From contig JABMCL010001219.1 in assembly GCA_018857735.1 (NCBI GenBank), positions 1 to 64,000 on the forward strand: 64,000 nt of DNA, read 5' to 3'. The notes under the pieces were generated by a model that had not been told where the DNA came from, did no database searches, and saw only the letters and a list, made by a program, of their open reading frames with translations. A program made the translations under genes and the position numbers. This document shows positions 43,476 to 64,000 of the stretch, piece after piece (positions within the stretch are counted from its first letter, which is position 1; every line of letters begins with the position of its first letter). Source of the DNA: Alviniconcha marisindica (taxonomy: Eukaryota; Mollusca; Gastropoda; Provannidae).

Positions 43476-43481
43476 TACCTG

Positions 43482-43655
43482 TGAGCCGGTTTGGCCTAGC
43501 GGTAAGGCACAGCAGAGGGACATCGGTTCGAATCCGCTTCGGCTCTCCTTTCTCTTCAAAAGTTGTGATCTGTGGACTCTGTCTTGTGACTTTGTCCCTC
43601 ACAATTAATGAAACATTAAAATGGCTCTCTTCGCTGCCTACCTTAATGGAATATA
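43482..43655 (+). mobile_element. tRNA-headed SINE with intact A and B boxes
   Basis: GTGAGCCGGTTTGGCCTAGC (A box) and GGTTCGAATCC (B box, about 43524). The body has TGACTTTGTCCCTCACAATT and GAAACATTAAAATGGCTCTC. It is truncated before the (ACTT)n tail. It sits in the LINE endonuclease coding region (42480-43475). Confidence 0.8.
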
Positions 43656-44024
43656 TTTACTCTCCATTCTTTTTTCATATTATGGACTGTACCATTATTT
43701 ATATACATTTCTTGTTGACATGCCACGTCTATCTTATGTTTTCGCAGGTAACTGAATAGTATTCTTTTCAGTTTACTGTTTATACCGCGCCTACACATAA
43801 TGTGTTCGCCACTGGACCATTATCATTATATTCGTATCATTGATCAGGTCTCTCTGTCCGTTAGGGATAGCGTTGGTCAGCAGCGGGGTCGTAGATTGGA
43901 GGTGTATTTACTATTCGGTCTTAGTCCCACTACACTCTTTTATCTATTGGTCGGCGGTGGTATGCGTCGTTGTTTTGTCTGCGGCGTTGACTCCTTTCCT
44001 CCTCTTCTCTTTCTGAACTACTCC

Positions 44025-44127
44025 CCCCCCCCCTCTCTTTCTGAACTACTACCCCCCCCCCCCCTCTTTCTGACATCCCCCCCCCCCGCCCCCCCCCTCT
44101 TCTGAACTATCCCCCCCCCCCCCCCTC
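44025..44127. repeat. C-run tandem repeat
   Basis: CTCTTTCTGAACTACTACCC-like units separated by runs of 9-14 C occur four times. Confidence 0.9.
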
Positions 44128-45107
44128 TGGAACGGCCGTTTGTCACGCGACGGGCGAAATACAGCGTCGAGAACTGCCTGGATTTTCCTTCCCTAGTTTT
44201 TGTTCTTTTTTGCCTTTTTTACCTCCACTCCTGTACCGGGGCGCTGGGTGAGGGTGTGGGGGAGAGCTTGGGGAGGGTCGGGGTGGGGGGAGATGCTTTA
44301 GGATTTTTTTCCCTCTCTCCTGGTCGAAGTGAGCGGGGTCACTTCTGGTTCCTGATAGTGGCTGGTCGCACTCGGAACGCCGAAGTCCTGGCCTCAAACA
44401 GGTAAGGCAAACCACCGGGTTCGTGCATGTTGCTGCCGCATGGTCAGGCAAGCAAACAGTTGAGTTAGCGCACTTCTTCTACTCTCGTCTCTCGGCTTCC
44501 TCATTTCTCTGTGGTACAGTTCCGCAGAAAATATGCCCACTGTACAAGTCTTTGGGAATAGCGTTGTGGGAATGGTAATAAAGACGAACCACTGGCCCGT
44601 TTCCCAGTTGGTCAGTTTTCCATTTTTGTCCCGGGCAAGTTCTTTTCTCACCGTAGACCGCATTTCACAACCGAACTTTGTAAGTGCAGTTTAGACGACA
44701 TCATCTACACTAAGTGGGACATTTCCCACCCATGGTTTCGTATTCGGTTTCTCACTGTCAGTTTTTGTCTTGTCAGTAGGGTGAACTTTTCTTCTTCTTT
44801 CCCCCCCCCCCCCCCTTTTTTTTGGGGGGGGGGGGGGGAGCAGCGACATTTGCGTTCCTGCTGACAGCCTCCTGAACGACACAGTGTGTCCCGTTCACGT
44901 AAGTGAACTGGAAAGTTCCAGAGGAAGGTCAATACTACCACAAAAATGACTCTTGTCACGACGAATGTGCGACTCTCTCCAAAGTGATCGTGATTTAACG
45001 ATACTTCACACTCTCGCGGGACGAGTCATTCTGGCCCTCAGGCGCAGCACTACTAACACCACTAATAACACGCTGTCTGAAGACAAGCCGTGCCCATTAA
45101 CACCCAG
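44128..45107. other. Presumed pLGIC intron, 3' end
   Basis: Contains a C-run/T-run/G-run inverted block at 44801-44838. An in-frame TGA (45078-45080) lies upstream of the next exon. No separate gene is recognised. Confidence 0.4.
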
Positions 45108-45125
45108 AGCCAAGGCGAGTTTCAG

Positions 45126-57891
<12,766 letters not shown>

Positions 57892-58635
57892 TACTCGAAC
57901 AGCCCAGTCTGTATGCTTTACATCATGATCATGCTTAGACAACTTGCTGACGGATCTCCTGAGCGCAAAGAAAGACAGACTTCAAAGAGAACATCCCAGA
58001 AAACAACAACTAAAAAGTTTATGTTCTGTGCTTTTTTTTAAATATGTTTGTGTGTGAACTGGGCCCAGCTTCTGATGGTTAGTGGAACCGCTGCTGGACT
58101 GACGTGGTGGACAGTTCAAAGTTTTGAGTCGTACTTTGTTCACACTATTCTCCTTGCCATTGTTGCGTGGTATGAGTCCCACTTCGTCGCCGGCAGTGCA
58201 TTCTTCACTTGATGGCAGTGCATTCTTCAAGACAAGTATTATTCACTTGACTGATGGGAGTGCATTCTTCAAAGCAGGCATCATTCCGATGCAGTGGGAA
58301 TACATTCTTAATATTAAGTTGATTTGCTGCAAGTTTGATGGCTGTGCATTCTTCAAATCAAGCAAACAGTAGATGAAGACGGATTGGATGGAAGGCTCTG
58401 ATGTGGTAGTCCTGTTGGTCGGTCACTTGTCAACGACTTAACTGTAGATTTTCTCGCTTGGTGGCACTGGGCTCAGGAGCTTAGGGCGTCATTAACAAAG
58501 CGCCTGTCAGCAGCAACTAAATGCTGAAGGTGGTCGCGTTGGGCACGTCACCTTTCGGCAGGGAGTTCTAGCACATGCTAGCAAAGTCGCTCAAAGTAAC
58601 CTCACTTTTACTGTCTTTCATCAGGAGATTGGTGG

Positions 58636-58638
<3 letters not shown>
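57892..58638 (+). other. Probable 3' UTR of the pLGIC gene
   Basis: No coding frame. GTGCATTCTTCA is repeated four times (58196, 58217, 58259, 58345). No AATAAA was seen close to the stop. Confidence 0.4.
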
Positions 58639-58725
<87 letters not shown>

Positions 58726-58760
58726 ACGCACGCACGCACGCACGCACGCGCGCGCGCGTG
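58639..58760. repeat. (CA)n-(CGCA)n-(CG)n microsatellite
   Basis: About 42 CA units, then CACG repeats and a CG run. Confidence 0.97.
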
Positions 58761-59984
58761 CGAGCACGAGGATGGAAGAGGAAGGCGGTTGCGGTATTGA
58801 AAGCACGAACTACAGTACTGAGAAGCAAGAGGAAGGTGGCTGCAGTGCTGGAAACTCTCGAACATACTCATACTAAGCAGGGAGAAGAAGGTGCGCCCCG
58901 GGGAGAAAAGGGAGTGAGTAACTTGGTGTTTTATGCCCAGTCAACCATTACTGTTATATCAGGGCGAAGAGAAGGGAGAAAGAAAGAACAGCACAGCATA
59001 TAAAGGCAGATTTTTTTTATTTGTGTAATGATGTAATAATTAACCTTCCACTGTGGTCGTCATAAATATAGAATGACAATCAAGAAGTCGCCTTTCCCAA
59101 ATGTTCCAGTAACATTCTGCTGTAATAGTTCATTTTGAGACTGTGGATGGGGCTTGATTTTTACATATTGAATATGCACAGTGTTTCTTCGTGGGTGGAT
59201 TTATGCTTGTGCTCACGTGCTTGTCGGTTGTGTAGAATCCTTGTTTTTGTATATAAAAAGCCGGCACATTTTGTTGACTTCTTCCAGACTGAATTCTCTT
59301 TCTGCAAGTTCCTTCGATCCCAGCCGATACAAAAACGGTTGAACGCACACGCATGCAGAGAAAAGAGAGAGTGATATCTCAAAACTCAGAATGTTTTATT
59401 GTAGAAGACCCTGCAAATGGTATGACTATAAGCATACATATACCTCCTATACAAAACAGTTAACAAACAACAACAATAAACAGACAAGACAAAGTAAACA
59501 ACAACAGTAAGAAGAAACAAACACAAAAGGAACGAACCAGCAGACCCCCCCCCCCCCCCCACCCCCGCAACAGCAACAACAACAAAAAAGGCAAGGAAGA
59601 AAAAAGCTAAACACCCTCGATGGAGACAAATCTTCTAAGCACTACCACATCTTGTCGAATGCGCACAATTGGCAAAAAAGATTCCTTACACCCTCACTTT
59701 GATCAAAAGAGGGTCGGAAATTCACAATGGAGATTACACACATTCTTGATCATCACATTCAAGACTTAAACTTTCGTTCCAGGAAAAGAAATTTATTGTG
59801 CGCATGATCATACGTCGCGACGTTTATTTTAACAGTAGATGAATCTAAGTCGTGAAGACAACTTTGATCTTGCATCATTCGTCTAAGAGTACTATAGGAA
59901 AGTTGCACAGTATGTTTTCTGGGAATATACTTTTGTCTGAGGTCATATAGAAATTTGCAATAAAATAAGGAAAACTGAAAACCT
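58761..59984. other. No gene recognised
   Basis: A short tandem repeat (AGGAAGGYGGYTGCRGT) lies near 58780-58850. A SINE-like tail is at 58914-58955 and a C-run at 59546-59560. Nothing else is supported. Confidence 0.45.
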
Positions 59985-60038
59985 TCCTCTTCTCACAGTA
60001 TTTCCATCCTAACTAATATCAGTACCCAGTTTCTGCTA

Positions 60039-60128
<90 letters not shown>

Positions 60129-60300
60129 TTGTAGTGCGTTTTTTTTTTTTTTTTTTTTTTTTAAGAATGCTTTATGTAAATTGTTTTGGTAGGACTATGC
60201 TCTACATGTGTATAGAATATCATATTTAGGTTAATATGTATCATGAGAGCGCTCAGGGCGTTGATGAGCGCATGATAAATATACATTATTATTATTATTA
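59985..60300 (+). mobile_element. CR1/L2-like LINE 3' end, sense orientation
   Basis: TTCTCACAGTATTTCCATCC, then (GT)n at 60046-60126 and a T-run (60139-60162). TGCTCTACATGTGTATAGAA, GCGCTCAGGGCGTTGATGAG and an (ATT)n tail follow. It is the same 3' UTR as the inverted copy 29405-29640. Only the last coding codons are present. Confidence 0.88.
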
Positions 60301-60884
60301 TATGCATTTCATCTTAGTACGCCGTGTTACATAACAGACACATCTGATCACCGGGCGTGTGTGTAATATATCTCATTTTGTAAGCACGTATGTTGGATGT
60401 CCCAATTCTCATCTAATCAAAACATCCCAAATGTGTGTGTTTGTCACAGAGGTGAAGTACGGTTCTAAGAAAATGGAAATCTTAAACATCCTATATAAAT
60501 ATAGTAAATCTGGTACTATTGCTGATGTGCTCATGCCAGTTCTGACTATGGCAATCAATGAGACTTGTTGAAAGTGAGATTCTGGATTTTGCACACCTTG
60601 CTTTTCCCGAACAAATATGAAGCCAAATTTGTACAAGACCTGATGCACCTGTGACGCCCAACAGAATTAGCCGTTATTATGCACCAATAACAGCATAATG
60701 GAAGCCATTCGTGGTAGCCTTGAAATGTCCATTCCAGTCAGGCATACCCAATACTTTATACAAGTTGTGTAGGAATGAACGTATAGCAGAAAACGGTCTG
60801 TCTCTCCATATGCCATGTCACTGGGCGTTCTATGACTAACATTTTAAAGTTTTTTGAGGGCAAATGTATGAACTTTCTCCACTG
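60301..60884. other. No gene recognised
   Basis: Frames at 60359-60571 and its complement have no motif. Confidence 0.4.
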
Positions 60885-61140
60885 ATACAAACACATAAAA
60901 GGTTCAAAAGAACGCTTATTTATTATGACACAGACACACAATCTGCAAATTTTCGGGGTAATCCACTTTGTCAAGCTACAATACGACACTTTTTTCATCG
61001 TTTTAACCGTTTAACTGTTGTTTAAACAGTTAAACGGTTAAAACGACGAAAAATGAGATGAAAAGCAAAATAACTTCTTTTTTCTTCTTTGGTTGAGCTG
61101 TTGTTTTCTTGTCTAGTGCTTGGAAGAATGTTGGTATGAC
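60885..61140 (-). repeat. Dispersed repeat containing a 22-bp palindrome
   Basis: Inverted relative to 32470-32672. Arms 60998-61019 and 61025-61046 are exact reverse complements (TCGTTTTAACCGTTTAACTG core) around GTTTA. Confidence 0.85.
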
Positions 61141-61345
61141 AAGTTTCAGAACTTGCGCCGAGATGGCTGCAGTTTCATGTGCCACCAGCCATGCCAGCGC
61201 TGTAAGTACACTTCGGTGGATATTCAAAAAACGCGCTATAAAAAGCTTGTCACTCATGTAGAACCACATGCGAGCGCAGTGAGTCTGCTCAAGAGAGCAG
61301 AGAATAGCGCTATATAAGTGATCATCAATCAATCAGTCAATCAGT
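61141..61345 (+). mobile_element. Retroelement 3' tail remnant
   Basis: AATAGCGCTATATAAGTGAT followed by (CAATCAAT)n at 61322-61345 is the kind of tail found on LINE/SINE 3' ends. The body is not recognised. Confidence 0.4.
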
Positions 61346-62007
61346 GACTTGTAATAGGTGTGCTGTAATAAATAGTATGTGACGTAAAACCCAAAGGGAA
61401 CAGAAGTGTGACAGAAAAAGGTGAGGGGATGGGTGGGGGGGCGGAAGGAGGGGGAACTCGAACTCGAAAACTTTAATACTCAAGGATAGTAGCGTTAGGT
61501 CCATTTGTACCTATCTAACAGCTAGTCCTTGCTATACTACAAACACAAATAAACACGACAATACCACAAACAAATATAAGGACGATTAAGCAATTGATTA
61601 ATGCAGTTTCACAGTTCCTACAAATGTGCAGAAACATCAGAATTAAATTTCTTTCATGGGCATACAACACTCAAATTCTTAGGCAAACGTGCGATTCAAA
61701 CAAATCCGTCCAAATCTGACGAGAGAGAGAGAGAGCGCGTTCTGAGCTTTGGAATGTGGATCCGACCTTGGAAAAGGAAGAAGGCTTCCAGTTTCAAACA
61801 TCCCAGGGGATACGGAATGGGAAAACCGGCGGAGTACCCGGGGAAAAAACCCATTAGTCGGATGCAGTGAAAACCCTATAATATTAATCTTGATGAAGGT
61901 TTCATTGCCATCAAAGCTCAGGAAAACAAAATAACCAAAATAAAAACAAACAAACAAAACAAAAAAAGCAACAACATCAACAACAACAAAAAGAGAGAGA
62001 GAGAGAG
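61346..62007. other. No gene recognised
   Basis: G-rich patch at 61420-61455; A-rich (AAAC/AACA)n at 61940-61990 and GA run at 61992-62006. No coding support. Confidence 0.4.
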
Positions 62008-62536
62008 ATTCAGATTCTTTATTCACCAAATTTTACAACAAGTAAAGTGTCTCGAAAAGCGGTATGCATACAAACGTAAGCAAACGACAACACTGACATA
62101 CATCAACTGGCATGCACCCATCCAGCACCACCAAAACAACACACACACGCACATACACACACCTGCGCTCACACGCACATACACACGCACAAGCACAAGC
62201 ACACCTACGTGCACCGCCCCCTCCCCCCCCCCCCCCCCAACGCACCCCCCCCCCCCCATACACACACACACACACACACTCACACTATTTTAAGTAATGT
62301 TCCAGTGTAAAATATAGTCCTACGTCTAAGACTTAAACAGAGCGAAGTAAAAGTTCAACACACACGTACACGCACGCAGGCACGCGCGCGCGCGCGCACA
62401 CACACACACATACATACACACGCACATTTATAAGTAGCATTCCATTTCATAACATAAAGTCCTACTTTTAAGACAAAGCGGAGTAAAAGTTCAATAACAA
62501 CAACAACAACAACAACAACACACACACACACACACA

Positions 62537-62592
<56 letters not shown>

Positions 62593-62815
62593 CACATACA
62601 TGCACACGCACATTTATAAGTAGTATTTCATTTCATAACATAAAGTCCTACTTTTAAGACAAAACGGAGTAAATGTTCAATAACAACAACAACAACAGCA
62701 CACACGCACGCACGCACGCACGCACACGCACACACTCGTGCACCTGCACATACGCCCCCCCCCCCCCCCCCCCTCCCCCCCCCCCCCCCCCCCCCCTCCG
62801 CACACACACACTTGT
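62008..62815. repeat. About 185-bp tandem repeat with embedded CA/CACG/CAA microsatellites
   Basis: GCACATTTATAAGTAG, TTCATAACATAAAGTCCTAC, AAGTTCAATAACAACAAC and CACGCACGCACG blocks repeat with a period of about 185 bp (62423, 62609; a diverged earlier unit near 62283). The left edge, GATTCAGATTCTTTATTCAC, looks like a LINE tail. C-runs lie at 62222-62258 and 62756-62796. Confidence 0.85.
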
Positions 62816-63301
62816 GGCAATGTCAAATAAAATACTGAAAATAAAATAAAATAAAAATTCCTATATGCACATGTAAAACAAGACAGTTAAAACTAATAAA
62901 AGTTTAACAAACACACACATTCACACGCATACTCCTACACCCACACACATGTGCGCACGCTCGACCAAGTGCACGTGCATACATATACATCAACGCAAAC
63001 ACTCTGTCTCTCTGTCTCTGTCTCTCTCTTACTACACGAATGCGCCAGAGCAAATCGCACTGGGACTAAATATCAAAAAGGATTATAAAATAAAATGACA
63101 GACTGAGAACAGTTTAATTCTTTTGACTGTCGCTAACACACTGATCACTTGCTAAAAGAGCGTATTGCTTGGGGGTAAAAACTGTTCTGAAATAAATATA
63201 GTCCAGAGAGAGAGAGAGCTACATACGCGCACATACACTCTCACACAATCACACACGCGCATGTACACACTATTGCAGTTCTATGGTACGCATCGAAGGG
63301 A

Positions 63302-63327
63302 GTGGGGGGGGGGGGGGGGGGGGGGGG
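63302..63327. repeat. G-run
   Basis: About 26 consecutive G. Confidence 0.95.
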
Positions 63328-63389
63328 CCTACTATTCAACAGCACGTAAGGTCTAAATGGACACCAGCCAAGTGACAGCCAAGTATGGT

Positions 63390-63935
63390 TACAGCACGGT
63401 CTTTCACTCATTCCAGCTGGTTTCCTGCTGCCGAGTTTATCAATCACGTGTGATTCCATGTCTTTTCTGTCATTCACACTGTCTGTAAAGAGAAGCCACC
63501 GTCCTTTTACGCGAATGTTGTGGTCAGTTTGGTTGAAGTGATTAGCAACAGCGGGTTTGTCTCTCCGGTGTTTATGTCAGCAAGTGTTCCGCAAGCATAC
63601 AGATTCCTCACATTCAAACAGTATTGACCAAACATATTGAAGTTGCTGCTCTAGGCTACAAGATGTGACAGTTTATTATTGCAAAGCTATATGTTACTTA
63701 TATTTCTCTTTACTTAATTTAACAATTTCTTTTAGTACATTACTTGGACAATTTGATCACATGTGTGACCCTCAGTCATTGAAAACTTGTTGGGGCTGGT
63801 CCGCCTAGCCGGTGTTTAATGTCCGCAAGGTGTTCGTTGAAGCGGGTGTCAAGGGCCCGTGCGTCCAGTTTCACCGATGCAGAGTTGAGCGCATTTGGTG
63901 CAATGAATGACGTACACAATGTTGTACGTATACAA
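63390..63935 (-). mobile_element. Penelope-like element, GIY-YIG domain fragment, interrupted
   Basis: Minus strand: VYVIHCTKCAQLCIGETGR (about 63920-63864) is the GIY-YIG-type start. A frameshift leads to TRFNEHLADIKHRLGG (about 63845-63800). After about 210 bp of unrelated sequence it resumes RRDKPAVANHFNQTDHNI, WLLFTDSVNDRKDMESHV and DKLGSRKPAGMSER (63568-63400). The order and spacing fit the C-terminal endonuclease of Penelope-like retroelements. It is frameshifted and split, so inactive. Confidence 0.78.
63572..63785. other. Insertion within the Penelope-like fragment
   Basis: Begins TATGTCAGCAAGTGTTCCGC, also found at 17530-17549 in TBCA intron 2, and separates the two parts of the GIY-YIG frame. 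Class unknown. Confidence 0.5.
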
Positions 63936-63957
63936 TGTTGTACGTCAGGCAGGCAGG

Positions 63958-63959
<2 letters not shown>

Positions 63960-64000
<41 letters not shown>
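63960..64000. repeat. (CA)n microsatellite, cut by the window end
   Basis: At least 20 CA units to the last base. Confidence 0.95.

Noticed and set aside
43482..43560. Functional tRNA gene
   Set aside because: It has A and B boxes but no credible cloverleaf or acceptor-stem pairing, and is fused to a SINE body shared by several copies.

Overview
The window looks like metazoan nuclear DNA, most likely from a marine mollusc and plausibly a caenogastropod. The reasons are split genes with GT-AG introns, very long dinucleotide tracts, tRNA-headed SINEs ending in (ACTT)n tails, several LINE clades, a Penelope-like fragment and THAP-type DNA transposons. The lineage is an inference from the repeat style. 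There are no operons or prokaryotic signals. Most of the 64 kb is repeat or intron.

Two protein-coding genes are supported, both on the + strand. (1) Tubulin-binding cofactor A (TBCA) is a complete four-exon gene encoding 112 residues (5222-5280, 16365-16470, 18928-19014, 23469-23555). Its first intron is 11 kb and has a GC-AG boundary. That intron holds a 1.1-kb tandem duplication, a 2.1-kb THAP-type transposon fragment and a probable solo LTR. Intron 3 holds a nearly full-length dead CR1/L2-like LINE. (2) A pentameric ligand-gated ion channel (pLGIC) of the Cys-less (Pro-loop) kind has seven well supported coding exons (45126-45797, 47931-48125, 49783-50040, 51377-51532, 54222-54401, 54897-54944, 57787-57891). 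A likely upstream start exon lies at 36817-37108. All its introns are phase 0. It lacks both Cys-loop cysteines and has a very short M3-M4 loop, like prokaryotic channels.

Layout: 1-5 kb, SINEs and dispersed repeats. 5.2-23.6 kb, TBCA. 24-36.7 kb, intergenic, with LINE/SINE debris and a nested MITE whose interior is an array of 16-bp palindromes spaced about 21 bp. 36.8-57.9 kb, the channel gene. 58-64 kb, microsatellites, LINE 3' ends and a Penelope-like GIY-YIG fragment at the right edge.

The most unusual structure is in the channel gene. Three of its introns carry minisatellites that abut an exon and repeat a splice-site motif: the 5' splice site of the 47931-48125 exon, the 3' splice site plus first codons of the 51377 exon, and an acceptor-like motif before the 54222 exon. 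A fourth 5' splice site sits at the first GT of a (GT)n tract. The result is rows of decoy splice sites next to true exons. The other strong candidate for something undescribed is the palindrome-array MITE family (3740-3938, 35763-36349 and the nested 35917-36187).
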